From positions 62,001 to 126,000 of the forward strand of contig CALVDE010000018.1 in NCBI GenBank assembly GCA_944326265.1: a DNA stretch of 64,000 nt. Direction: 5' to 3'. The DNA is from an uncultured Bacteroidales bacterium (GTDB lineage: Bacteria; Bacteroidota; Bacteroidia; Bacteroidales; UBA932). Below, in pieces: positions 9,684 to 17,287 of this stretch. The position numbers and the translations under genes were made by a program. The number at the start of each line of letters is the position of its first letter. Positions within the stretch are counted from its first letter, which is position 1. Under the pieces are notes generated by a model, which did not search any database, had not been told where the DNA came from, and was given only the letters and a program-made list of their open reading frames with translations.

Positions 9684-12134
9684 ATGAAGAAACTCGACCA
9701 GTTCATACTCAAGTCGTTCATGGGACCGTTCGTCATGACGTTCTTCATCACCGTATTCATACTGGTGATGCAGTTCCTGTGGCTGTATATCGACGAGCTG
9801 GTGGGAAAAGGTCTGAGTTTCTGGGTCATCATGGAGTTCCTGGGCTGGGGCTCGGCGACCATCCTGCCCCTGTCCATGCCTCTGGCCACACTGCTGGCCT
9901 CCATCATGACCTTCGGCAACCTGGGCGAGAACAACGAGCTGCTGGCCATGAAGGCTGCCGGCATATCCCTTCAGAGGATATTCTATCCGCTGATATATGT
10001 CGCATTCTTCATAAGTGTCGCGGCCTTCTTTGTCTCCAATAACCTCATTCCGCTGGCGTACAACAAGATCTATACTCTTCAGTATGACATTGCCAGGACT
10101 AAGGACGAGATAAAGATTCCGACGGGTACTTTCTACAACGGTATCGACGGCTATTCGCTCCGCGTCAACTCCAACAACAAGGAGACCGGCATGATGTACG
10201 GCGTGATGATCTACAACCACACCAAGGGCAAGGGCAACATCTCCCTGGCCGTGGCCGACTCGGGCATGATACGCTCCACGCCGGACAAGCAGTCGCTGGT
10301 CTTCACGCTCTATGACGGTGTCTCATACGAGGAGGAGAACCACAAGACGGGCAAGGATACGTCATACGTCGTGCGGCAGGTGGAGTTCGACATGCAGGAG
10401 GTGGTCATCGGACTGGAGAATTACGCTTTCCAGAAATCCGAGGAGGAGCGTTACGGCAACGACATCATGGCCCGCAATCTCAAGCAGCTGCATCACGACC
10501 GTGACTCGCTGGGGGCACTGTACGATGAGGTGGCCGCCAATCAGAGAAAGGCAGTCACCTACGATCTGTCGATGCACGCTCCCCGGCAGCTGGACACGTC
10601 CCTGAACAAGGGATACAGGACGGAATTTCCTCTGGATACCCTGAAGTGGAGCAGTGTGCAGAAGGAACTGAAAGCTGTGGAGGAGGCCATCAAGTCCGTG
10701 CAGAAGTCCATACAGACCATGCAGAGCTATGACAGGGAGGCTCTGCAGTACACTTTCTATCTCCGGAGGATAGACCTGGAGTCGCTCCGGAAATTCACCC
10801 TGTCGTTCGCATGTTTCATATTCTTCTTCATAGGAGCTCCGCTCGGCGCGATCATCCGCAAGGGAGGTCTGGGCACCCCTGTCATAGTGTCGGCTCTGTT
10901 TTTCGTGCTGTACTGGGTGGTGGACATATCAGGAAAGAAGCTGGCCAGGGACGGAGTCATCAGTCCTGAGCTGGGGGCATTCATATCCACGATAGTGCTG
11001 CTGCCTATAGGTGTCTTCCTGACATGGAAGTCCACCAAGGACTCGTCCATGTTCAACCTCGAGACATGGCTGCTCCCTGTGAAGAAATTTTTTGCAAAAT
11101 TGTCGATGAGAAAGAAAAGTACGGCGGGCACTACGGACGGGGCCCTGAGCAGGGGACGCGGAGCCTCGATAGTCTTCATGGGTACCACCGATTTCGCGGT
11201 GGAATCCCTCAAGGCCCTGGTTGAGGGCGGGTACAGGGTGGTCGGTGCCGTTACGGTACCGGACCGCAAGGCCGGACGGGGTCAGAAAGTGACTCCGAGC
11301 CCGGTCAAGGAGTTCGCGGAGGCGGCTTCCATCCCGGTGCTGCAGCCCGAGTCGCTGAAGGACCCGGAATTTCTGAATGAACTGTCTTCCTTCGGGGCGG
11401 ACATATTCGTTGTCGTGGCATTCAGGATGCTGCCCAGGGCAGTGTGGTCCATGCCTCGCCTGGGAACATTCAACCTCCATGCGTCCCTGCTTCCTGCCTA
11501 CAGGGGAGCCGCGCCTGTCAACTGGGCTGTAATCAACGGTGAGACAGTGACCGGTGTCACCACTTTCATGCTGGACGAGCATATAGATACGGGCGGAATC
11601 CTCTTCCAGAAAGAAGTCGGGATAATGCCTGACGAGGATGCCGGCTCGCTTTATTCCAGACTGATGATCGAGGGAGCGGCTCTCGTCCTGGAGACGGTGG
11701 ATGCGGTGGCCTCGGGTACGGCGGCAACCAGACCGCAGAATTCGGAGGGCCTGTCTCCGGAGCGTCAGAACGCGCCCAAGCTCGACCGCCAGACCGGTCT
11801 GCTGGACTGGAACGGAGATGCCGGGCGGCTCCGTAATCTGGTGCGCGGTCTCTCTCCTCGTCCCGGAGCCCACGGGACAGTGCTTCTGGACGGTCAGCCC
11901 CTGGAGCTCAAGATATACGCTGCGGATGCCGTTTCTGAAGAGGAGGCCGCTGCGGCAGGCGTGCCGGAGGATGTCATTTCGGCTGCGCCCGGGGCAGTGT
12001 ACACGGACCGCCGTTCATGTATCATGATCCGTTGTGCCGAAGGTCTGCTGTCCGTCAGGGAACTTCAGGCCCCTGGCAAGAAGAGGATGGATGTCCGCAG
12101 TTTCCTGGCCGGATGGAGGGGCACTGAGCGATGA
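9684..12134 (+). CDS. fmt: Fusion of an LptF/LptG permease with methionyl-tRNA formyltransferase
   Basis: One uninterrupted 816-aa frame joins two normally separate proteins. Residues 1-455 are a YjgP/YjgQ LPS-export permease: a start like lptF (LDQFILKSFMGPFVMTF), NNELLAMKAAGISLQ, six membrane segments and a central periplasmic domain. After a linker of about 30 residues, residues 487-816 are a complete methionyl-tRNA formyltransferase: VFMGTTDFAVESLKAL, the catalytic Asn and His in FNLHASLLPAYRGAAPVNW, the Asp in DEHIDTGGILF, and a C-terminal tRNA-binding domain. An internal ATG at 11106 could start a free Fmt. The formyltransferase would be tethered to the cytoplasmic face of the inner membrane. 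thiN starts at the overlapping ATGA. The fusion could be real or a lost stop codon. Confidence 0.85.
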   Translation: MKKLDQFILKSFMGPFVMTFFITVFILVMQFLWLYIDELVGKGLSFWVIMEFLGWGSATILPLSMPLATLLASIMTFGNLGENNELLAMKAAGISLQRIFYPLIYVAFFISVAAFFVSNNLIPLAYNKIYTLQYDIARTKDEIKIPTGTFYNGIDGYSLRVNSNNKETGMMYGVMIYNHTKGKGNISLAVADSGMIRSTPDKQSLVFTLYDGVSYEEENHKTGKDTSYVVRQVEFDMQEVVIGLENYAFQKSEEERYGNDIMARNLKQLHHDRDSLGALYDEVAANQRKAVTYDLSMHAPRQLDTSLNKGYRTEFPLDTLKWSSVQKELKAVEEAIKSVQKSIQTMQSYDREALQYTFYLRRIDLESLRKFTLSFACFIFFFIGAPLGAIIRKGGLGTPVIVSALFFVLYWVVDISGKKLARDGVISPELGAFISTIVLLPIGVFLTWKSTKDSSMFNLETWLLPVKKFFAKLSMRKKSTAGTTDGALSRGRGASIVFMGTTDFAVESLKALVEGGYRVVGAVTVPDRKAGRGQKVTPSPVKEFAEAASIPVLQPESLKDPEFLNELSSFGADIFVVVAFRMLPRAVWSMPRLGTFNLHASLLPAYRGAAPVNWAVINGETVTGVTTFMLDEHIDTGGILFQKEVGIMPDEDAGSLYSRLMIEGAALVLETVDAVASGTAATRPQNSEGLSPERQNAPKLDRQTGLLDWNGDAGRLRNLVRGLSPRPGAHGTVLLDGQPLELKIYAADAVSEEEAAAAGVPEDVISAAPGAVYTDRRSCIMIRCAEGLLSVRELQAPGKKRMDVRSFLAGWRGTER

Positions 12135-12832
12135 GACCGCCGGTGACTTACGCCATACTTTGCGACGGAGACTTTCCGGGCCGTCCTGAGGTCCGGGACA
12201 TGCTGCTCTCCTGTGACGTGGTGGTCTGCTGCGACGGGGCCGCCTCCTCGTTCATGCGTTTCCGCAGGCCTGAGTTCGTGGTCGGCGACATGGATTCCCT
12301 GCCGGCCGGAGCAAGGGAGGACCTTTCTGACATGATGCTGACGGTCAGCGAGCAGGAAAGCAACGACCTTTCCAAGGCATTCCGTTGGGTGTGTGCCCTG
12401 CTGGGGGTTGGCAAGCCCAATGCGATGCCGCATTTCTCGGTGACCGTATTCGGGGCTACCGGAAAGCGGGAGGACCACACTCTGGGCAATATTTCCCTGC
12501 TTGCGGACTTTGCCCTGGCACTCCGGGACGCAGGTTCCGCCGGAGTGATATCGATGCAGACCGATTACGGCTGTTTCGTGCCGGTGCTGGACTCGTGCCG
12601 TCTCTCCCTGGCTCCCGGACAGCCGCTCTCTATCTTCTCTTTCGATCCCTCGGTGCGGATCGCGAGCACCGGACTGGAATTCCCGACGGACGGGGTGACT
12701 TTCGACATGTGGTGGAAGGCGACTCTGAACCGCGTTATGGACGGACCGGTCGAGCTGCGTATGAGCCGTCCGGCCAAGGCCCTGCTTTATCTTCCGGATC
12801 GGTTTGACGGTGTGAATATAGAAAAATTATGA
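12131..12832 (+). CDS. thiN: Thiamine pyrophosphokinase
   Basis: Transfers pyrophosphate from ATP to thiamine to give thiamine diphosphate. The 233-aa protein has the family signatures: VVCCDGAASSF near residue 32, GDMDSLP, the EQESNDLSKA motif that binds ATP and magnesium, and FGATGKREDHTLGN. The C-terminal beta domain carries STGLEFP, the usual substrate-side element. Its ATG overlaps the fmt stop by four bases, and its own stop overlaps the next gene by four bases, so translation is likely coupled. It completes the thiamine route encoded at 30.8-36.5 kb, allowing salvage of free thiamine. No riboswitch is present at this copy. Confidence 0.9.
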   Translation: MRPPVTYAILCDGDFPGRPEVRDMLLSCDVVVCCDGAASSFMRFRRPEFVVGDMDSLPAGAREDLSDMMLTVSEQESNDLSKAFRWVCALLGVGKPNAMPHFSVTVFGATGKREDHTLGNISLLADFALALRDAGSAGVISMQTDYGCFVPVLDSCRLSLAPGQPLSIFSFDPSVRIASTGLEFPTDGVTFDMWWKATLNRVMDGPVELRMSRPAKALLYLPDRFDGVNIEKL

Positions 12833-13791
12833 CTCTTAAGCAGTTTCTCAAGGACTGGACCTTGCCCGTCGCCATGCTTGCCGGAGCTGGCGGGTATTTT
12901 CTCTTTCATTACGCGGGCTTCCTCTCGCCCATGAAGCCGGCGGTGTGGACGGCGGTGGAGATCCTGACACCGTCCCTTATCTTCATACAGCTGTTCCTGA
13001 CGTTCTGTAAGATAGATTTCAAGGACCTGCGCATCTCAAGGTGGCACTGGATTATCCTCGCATTCCAGATGCTCTCGGCCCTGGTCATGGCCGGGGTCCT
13101 GATTCTGGTGCCTATGGACGAGACGTACCGCGAGATATTCGAGGGGGCGATGGTCTGCCTGATCTGCCCTACAGCGACTGCGGCAGCCGTCGTGACTGAC
13201 AAGCTCGGAGGCAGTGCGGCCCGCATCACGGTTTACAATCTTATGTCCAATATCCTGGCTGCGGCTTTTGTTCCGTTGGTTTTCCCGCTGGTGGAGGTGC
13301 ACCAGGATGCCGGTTTCCTCAGTTCCTTCCTGAAGATTCTCTCCAAGGTGTTCCCCCTGCTGATCTGCCCCTTCCTGCTGGCCGTGCTGCTCAAGTATGC
13401 GTGGCCCAGGGCGCATGATTTCTTCAGGGACCATGCCGGCGTGGCCTTCTATCTCTGGGCTGTGGCCCTGGCCCTGGCTATCGGTCAGACAGTGCGCTCC
13501 ATGCACAACAGCACCGCTCCCGCTCTGGTGCTTTGGCTTCTTGCGGCTGCGGCCCTTCTCAGCTGCATTGTCCAGTACTGGCTCGGCAAGCGCACCGGTC
13601 TGGCTTATGGGGACAGCATTACTGCCGGGCAGGCTTTGGGACAGAAAAACACCGTGCTTGCCATCTGGATGGCCTATACCTATCTGACACCGGTATCGTC
13701 GCTTGCTCCAGGAACATACGCTGTATGGCAGAATCTCTTCAATTCATGGCAGCTATGGCGCAGGAATCACCGCAGTAAGGATTCCCGCTGA
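12829..13791 (+). CDS. Bile acid:sodium symporter (BASS)-like membrane transporter
   Basis: 320-aa polytopic membrane protein with nine to ten hydrophobic segments from residue 12 onward. The motif CLICPTATAAAVVTDKLGGSAA and the later GQALGQKNTVLAIWMAYTYL resemble the crossover motifs of the BASS/arsenite-transporter fold. The substrate cannot be told from sequence. The gene overlaps thiN by four bases, so transport of thiamine or a precursor is a tempting guess, but that is context only. The gene is followed by a strong perfect inverted repeat. Other members of this fold carry pantothenate, pyruvate or bile acids. Confidence 0.7.
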   Translation: MTLKQFLKDWTLPVAMLAGAGGYFLFHYAGFLSPMKPAVWTAVEILTPSLIFIQLFLTFCKIDFKDLRISRWHWIILAFQMLSALVMAGVLILVPMDETYREIFEGAMVCLICPTATAAAVVTDKLGGSAARITVYNLMSNILAAAFVPLVFPLVEVHQDAGFLSSFLKILSKVFPLLICPFLLAVLLKYAWPRAHDFFRDHAGVAFYLWAVALALAIGQTVRSMHNSTAPALVLWLLAAAALLSCIVQYWLGKRTGLAYGDSITAGQALGQKNTVLAIWMAYTYLTPVSSLAPGTYAVWQNLFNSWQLWRRNHRSKDSR

Positions 13792-13828
13792 TTCCGGGCC
13801 TTTTGCGTGTAGATTCAACACCGAAGTG

Positions 13829-13860
13829 CAACAGCCAGGGCCCGTGGGCCCTGGCTGTTG
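13829..13860. repeat. Perfect 15-bp inverted repeat with 2-bp centre
   Basis: The arms are CAACAGCCAGGGCCC (13829-13843) and its exact complement (13846-13860), separated by GT. As RNA it would form a very strong hairpin 37 bp after the transporter stop. No T-run follows on either strand, so it is not a classical intrinsic terminator. A 3'-end-stabilising hairpin or protein-binding palindrome is possible. Confidence 0.8.
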
Positions 13861-13904
13861 ACGGTCTCCGAGATCAGGGGGAGAGATAAGGCGGGAGCAA
13901 CACA

Positions 13905-13934
13905 AAAAATAAAAAAGGGGGACCGAAGTCCCCC
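13905..13934 (-). terminator. Intrinsic terminator with UUCG tetraloop, minus strand
   Basis: Read on the minus strand: GGGGGAC, loop TTCG, GTCCCCC (13934 to 13917), then TTTTTTATTTTT. The C(UUCG)G loop plus U-tract is a textbook terminator. It faces leftward, while the flanking genes are transcribed rightward, so it serves a separate minus-strand transcript. Confidence 0.85.
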
Positions 13935-13980
13935 GAGGATCAATTAAATTTGTGTTGCGAATGTATACTCAACTGACCCG
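13905..13980 (-). ncRNA. Candidate small RNA of about 75 nt
   Basis: A complete minus-strand transcription unit with no coding frame. A promoter (-33 TTG, 19 bp, TATCTTTG at 13985-13992) predicts a start near 13979, and the UUCG terminator ends it near 13905. The body is A/U-rich and single-stranded before the hairpin (GCAACACAAAUUUAAUUGAU). The same GCAACACAAA occurs inverted just past the terminator (13897-13906 against 13949-13958), so read-through RNA could form a longer outer stem. It is not 6S, tmRNA, SRP or RNase P RNA by length or motif. I recognise no family and give no target. It would converge on the 3' end of the transporter transcript. Confidence 0.5.
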
Positions 13981-13984
13981 TGAG

Positions 13985-14014
13985 CAAAGATACGCAATCT
14001 ATCTGGGAAAACAA
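13985..14014 (-). promoter_or_regulatory. Promoter of the candidate small RNA
   Basis: On the minus strand, TTG (14014-14012) is followed after 19 bp by TATCTTTG (13992-13985). Both elements and the spacing match the Bacteroidota primary sigma-factor consensus. Confidence 0.6.
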
Positions 14015-14151
14015 GAGGGAAAGACACAGACAGCCATTGCTCGGCTCCGATAGATGAGGTGTACGATGAAAAGATATGCGATCATGACCGGTGATAATGT
14101 ACCTTTTAGGGAAAAATTAAGGCGGAGGTGATGCCGTTTGTAAAATTTTTG

Positions 14152-14159
14152 TACTTTTG
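14152..14159 (+). promoter_or_regulatory. TAnnTTTG -7 element before the first M23 gene
   Basis: TACTTTTG lies 26 bp before the ATG at 14186, in an A/T-rich stretch. A TTTG at 14137-14140 is too close to act as -33, so only the -7 match supports it. Confidence 0.45.
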
Positions 14160-14185
14160 CTGCTTGATTGGCTTGAGTGTTACCT

Positions 14186-15181
14186 ATGCGCAAGAAAATT
14201 GAGAAGCAATACATACTGAACCGCGAGACACTGGATTATGAGCTTGTGGAACAGCCGTCGAGGATGAGAAAATCCATCAAGGCCGTTCTGCTCTACGGAT
14301 TGTCCAGCGTCTCGCTGTTCGTGCTTATGCTGTACCTGATGGCTGAGGTGTACCAGGTGCCGACCCCCAGGCGTATGCTGGTGGAGAGGGAATCGCGTGA
14401 ATGGCATTCCAAGCTGGACATACTGGAGCGTCGGCTGGAGTCAGCCGGTCTGGCCCTTCAGGACATGGAGCGCAGGGACAACATGCTCTACCGTTCGGTG
14501 TTCGGAATGGAGACTATTCCGGATGACATCAGGAACGCCGGTTACGGAGGCGTGGACCGCTATGCCGACATACGGGAGAGAGACTACACCGGAGAGGTGA
14601 CCTCGGCGGTGACTTATACGGATATCCTTCTGAAGAAAGCCTACATACAGTCCAAGTCGTTCGATCAGGTGGCTCTTGTCTCCGAGAGGGCGGCTGAGAT
14701 GGCTGTGTGTGCACCGACCATACCGCCTGTGAACTACGCCCATGTGCGTCAGGCCTCGGGATTCGGCATGAGGGTGGACCCGATACTGAAGAACAGGCAC
14801 AGGAAACATCAGGGAGTCGATCTCGCGCCCAAGTCCGGAAAAGACGGTGAGCCGGTGTATGTGACCGGCAACGGGGTGGTCAAGTCAGTCGGCTATGATG
14901 CCGGCGGTTACGGACGCTTCGTGCTGGTGGATCACGGATTCGGCTACCAGACAAGGTATGCGCATCTGAGCAAGGCTCTGGTCGAGCCGGGGCAGGAGGT
15001 GCTGCGCGGACAGCAGATAGCCGAGATGGGCAACACAGGACGGTCTACAGGCACTCATCTGCATTATGAGGTCATCTATATGGGCAAGCATGTCAATCCG
15101 GTCAATTATTACAACAAGGATATTCTGCCGGAGGACTATGCGGCCATCATTGATTCGTCCAACGAGAAGCCGATGAGCTGA
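14186..15181 (+). CDS. M23-family peptidoglycan endopeptidase, membrane-anchored
   Basis: 331 aa from the ATG at 14186; an upstream GTG in frame is less likely. A single membrane segment near residues 30-50 anchors it, followed by a coiled-coil stretch (about 60-95). The C-terminal lysostaphin-type M23 domain (about 195-310) has HQGVDLAPKSG with the first zinc His and Asp, RYAHLSK with the catalytic His, and GTHLHYEVIYMG with HxH. These residues indicate an active zinc endopeptidase that trims peptidoglycan crosslinks, although some paralogues act only as scaffolds. A second M23 gene follows after 7 bp. Confidence 0.88.
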   Translation: MRKKIEKQYILNRETLDYELVEQPSRMRKSIKAVLLYGLSSVSLFVLMLYLMAEVYQVPTPRRMLVERESREWHSKLDILERRLESAGLALQDMERRDNMLYRSVFGMETIPDDIRNAGYGGVDRYADIRERDYTGEVTSAVTYTDILLKKAYIQSKSFDQVALVSERAAEMAVCAPTIPPVNYAHVRQASGFGMRVDPILKNRHRKHQGVDLAPKSGKDGEPVYVTGNGVVKSVGYDAGGYGRFVLVDHGFGYQTRYAHLSKALVEPGQEVLRGQQIAEMGNTGRSTGTHLHYEVIYMGKHVNPVNYYNKDILPEDYAAIIDSSNEKPMS

Positions 15182-15188
15182 CACGGTC

Positions 15189-16148
15189 ATGGGCAAGCTG
15201 AAATACGATAAGGACCTTCTGGATTTCGTCGAGGACAAGCATCCTGTCCGTTACCATCTGCTGCGCCTGCTCAAGTTCACGGCTTATACAGTGGCTCTGG
15301 TCCTGCTCTATTTTCTCATATTCTCACTTTTTTCAGTCACAGAGGAGGACCGCAGGATGAGGGTGGAGAGCCGCCTGATAGAAGAGGAGTACGATGCGCT
15401 CTCCCGTCAGGCCGATCTGCTTGAGGGTGTTGTGGGCGAGCTCAGGCTCAAGGACGAGAATATCTACAGGGAGCTTTTCAATACCAATTTCCCCGATTTT
15501 TCATTTACCGACGACTCTTCCGCCATGGATTTCACTTCTGATACCGTGTACGGAGAGGCGGTTGTGTCCCATACGGCTCAGAGACTGGATGCCCTGGAGG
15601 CGGAATTTGACCGCTGCGATGCCCTGATCGCCGGAGTGAGCGCGATGCTGGAGGACTTTGACAAGGACAGCCTGCCGTTCATTCCCGGGAATATGCCTGT
15701 CCGTGATTTTCCCCTGGGCAATGTGGGTGCGTCCGTCGGGCGCAAGATGCATCCGTTCTACAAGAAAATGGTCTATCACGGGGGGCTGGATCTGGTGGCT
15801 CCGGCGGGAGTGGAGGTGGTGGCGTCCGCCTCCGGACGGGTGAAGTCGGTTGAAAGAGCCATGAAGCTTCAGGGCACGAGGATTGTCATCGATCACGGAA
15901 ACGGATACGAGACGATATATGCCCATCTGTCGGACGTGCTTGTGCGTCAGGGACAGAAAGTCTCTGTGGGTGACGTTATCGCCAGAACCGGCAACAGCGG
16001 CACCTCATTCGCTCCTCATCTGCATTATGAGGTGCTCAGGGACGGAAGGCATCTGGATCCCCTGTGCTTCCTGAGCTGCGGTCTCGATGTGGACAGATAC
16101 GGGGAACTTATAATGTACGCGGTCAACACCGGACAGTCACTGGACTAA
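15189..16148 (+). CDS. Second M23-family peptidoglycan endopeptidase, membrane-anchored
   Basis: 319 aa with the same plan as its upstream neighbour: a cytoplasmic start, one membrane segment (residues 28-46), a coiled linker and a C-terminal M23 domain. The domain contains HGGLDLVAPAG, YAHLSDV and APHLHYEVLRDG, so all zinc and catalytic histidines are present. The two proteins are paralogues in tandem, and a shared cell-wall remodelling role, perhaps as a complex, is likely. The MerR-like gene follows after 11 bp. Confidence 0.88.
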   Translation: MGKLKYDKDLLDFVEDKHPVRYHLLRLLKFTAYTVALVLLYFLIFSLFSVTEEDRRMRVESRLIEEEYDALSRQADLLEGVVGELRLKDENIYRELFNTNFPDFSFTDDSSAMDFTSDTVYGEAVVSHTAQRLDALEAEFDRCDALIAGVSAMLEDFDKDSLPFIPGNMPVRDFPLGNVGASVGRKMHPFYKKMVYHGGLDLVAPAGVEVVASASGRVKSVERAMKLQGTRIVIDHGNGYETIYAHLSDVLVRQGQKVSVGDVIARTGNSGTSFAPHLHYEVLRDGRHLDPLCFLSCGLDVDRYGELIMYAVNTGQSLD

Positions 16149-16159
16149 AATCCAAAGCC

Positions 16160-16507
16160 ATGCCATATAAGGAATACAAACCGGAGAAATTGTACTACAG
16201 TATCGGCGAGGTGGCGCAGATGCTGGGCGAGAGTACCTCGCTGGTCCGCTTCTGGTCGGACACTTTCTCGGAATTCGTCAGACCCGAGCGCAACCGGAAG
16301 GGCAACCGCAGGTTCACTCCGTCCGATGTAAGCAATCTCAGGATAATCCACCATCTGGTCAAGGATCAGAAGATGACCCTCGACGGCGCCGCTGCCAGGA
16401 TGAAGAATGCGCGCCACGGGGAGCTGGACAGCAGGACCGAGGTAATCGGCCGGTTACGCGGCATACGTGAGACACTGTTGGAAATATCCAAATCCCTGGA
16501 CTCATGA
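16160..16507 (+). CDS. MerR-family transcriptional regulator
   Basis: 115 aa, starting at the ATG at 16160. An N-terminal winged-helix domain of the MerR type covers residues 8-75: YYSIGEVAQMLGESTSLVRFW, then ERNRKGNRRFTPSDVSNLRII, in which the Arg/Arg-Phe wing is typical. It has only a short C-terminal helix and no metal or drug-binding domain, so it resembles the small MerR-like proteins common in Bacteroidota. Target genes are unknown; the M23 pair just upstream is the closest candidate. The Nif3-like gene overlaps its end by four bases. Confidence 0.85.
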   Translation: MPYKEYKPEKLYYSIGEVAQMLGESTSLVRFWSDTFSEFVRPERNRKGNRRFTPSDVSNLRIIHHLVKDQKMTLDGAAARMKNARHGELDSRTEVIGRLRGIRETLLEISKSLDS

Positions 16508-17280
16508 GAGCATCGGATATAGCGGCGGTGATAGAGGAACTGGCACCGCTGAGGCTTCAGGAGCCGTGGGACAACTCGGGATTCTGCATCGGAGACGGCA
16601 GTGCCTCCGTGCGCGGAGTCCTGGTGGGCTTTGACTGTACGCCGGAACTCATAGACGAGGCCAGGATATCCGGTGCCGACATGGTCATCACGCATCATCC
16701 GCTGATTTTCGGCGGAATCAAGAAGATTTCGGAGGCTACGATGACCGGAAGAACCGTCATCGCCGCCATCAGGCACAACATTACGGTCTATTCGTGCCAT
16801 ACCAATATGGACAAAGTGCTGCGCGGTGTCAGCGGTACGGCGGCGGGCTGGCTGGGCCTCAGGGATGTGAGGGTGCTGGATATGGATGAGGACGGCAACG
16901 GTCTGGGGGTGATAGGGACTCTGCCCGACCCGATGGCTCCGAAGGATTTTCTCCGGGGTATGAAGGCGGCTCTGGGCCTGAGCACTGTGCGTCACTCGCA
17001 GCTTCCGCGCACACCCTTGCGGACAGTCGCTGTCTGCGGAGGCAGCGGCCGCTCGCTCATCTCCAAGGCATCTGCCGCCGGTGCGGACGTGTATGTCAGT
17101 GCCGACATCCCGTACCATGATTTTTACGCTCCGGACGGCATGATGATTGCGGATATAGGACATTTTGAGAGCGAGTCGAAGATAATGGACGTGATATGTG
17201 GCATCGTTAGGGAAAAATTTCCTAACTTTGCAGTTCGTACCGCTGTCAGAAGCACGGTTAATCCAGTATATTATTTTTAG
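16504..17280 (+). CDS. Nif3-like dinuclear metal centre hexameric protein
   Basis: 258 aa. Family signatures: EPWDNSGFCIGD near the start, DMVITHHPLIFGGIK with paired metal-ligand histidines, SCHTNMD, and a C-terminal HFESE segment. The short form lacks the inserted PII-like domain of some homologues. Members are annotated as GTP cyclohydrolase I type 2 or YbgI-like, but the physiological role is unsettled. It overlaps the MerR-like gene by four bases, and its final codons contain the promoter of the next gene. In Bacteroidota it is usually followed by the zinc-ribbon protein, as here. Confidence 0.87.
   Translation: MRASDIAAVIEELAPLRLQEPWDNSGFCIGDGSASVRGVLVGFDCTPELIDEARISGADMVITHHPLIFGGIKKISEATMTGRTVIAAIRHNITVYSCHTNMDKVLRGVSGTAAGWLGLRDVRVLDMDEDGNGLGVIGTLPDPMAPKDFLRGMKAALGLSTVRHSQLPRTPLRTVAVCGGSGRSLISKASAAGADVYVSADIPYHDFYAPDGMMIADIGHFESESKIMDVICGIVREKFPNFAVRTAVRSTVNPVYYF
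17223..17230 (+). promoter_or_regulatory. TAnnTTTG -7 element inside the end of the Nif3-like gene
   Basis: TAACTTTG lies 57 bp before the ATG at 17288 and within the preceding coding region. No clear -33 TTG. It would give the zinc-ribbon gene its own promoter. Confidence 0.35.
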
Positions 17281-17287
17281 AACAGAT

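Larger units (their letters stand above)
13792..14185. other. Gene-free stretch of about 390 bp
   Basis: No supported protein gene. It holds a perfect inverted repeat (13829-13860), a minus-strand small RNA candidate with promoter and terminator (13905-14014), and the -7 element of the downstream M23 gene (14152-14159). I see nothing recognisable in 14015-14150. Short frames here lack plausible starts or composition. Confidence 0.6.

Noticed and set aside
11106-12134. Separate fmt gene starting at the internal ATG
   Set aside because: There is no stop codon between the permease and Fmt parts and no visible promoter, so a fusion is the direct reading; the internal start remains only a possibility.
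13897-13958. Miniature transposable element with 10-bp inverted ends
   Set aside because: The inverted arms flank a terminator with U-tract and fit the small-RNA reading better; no target-site duplication is visible and other copies were not seen in this window.
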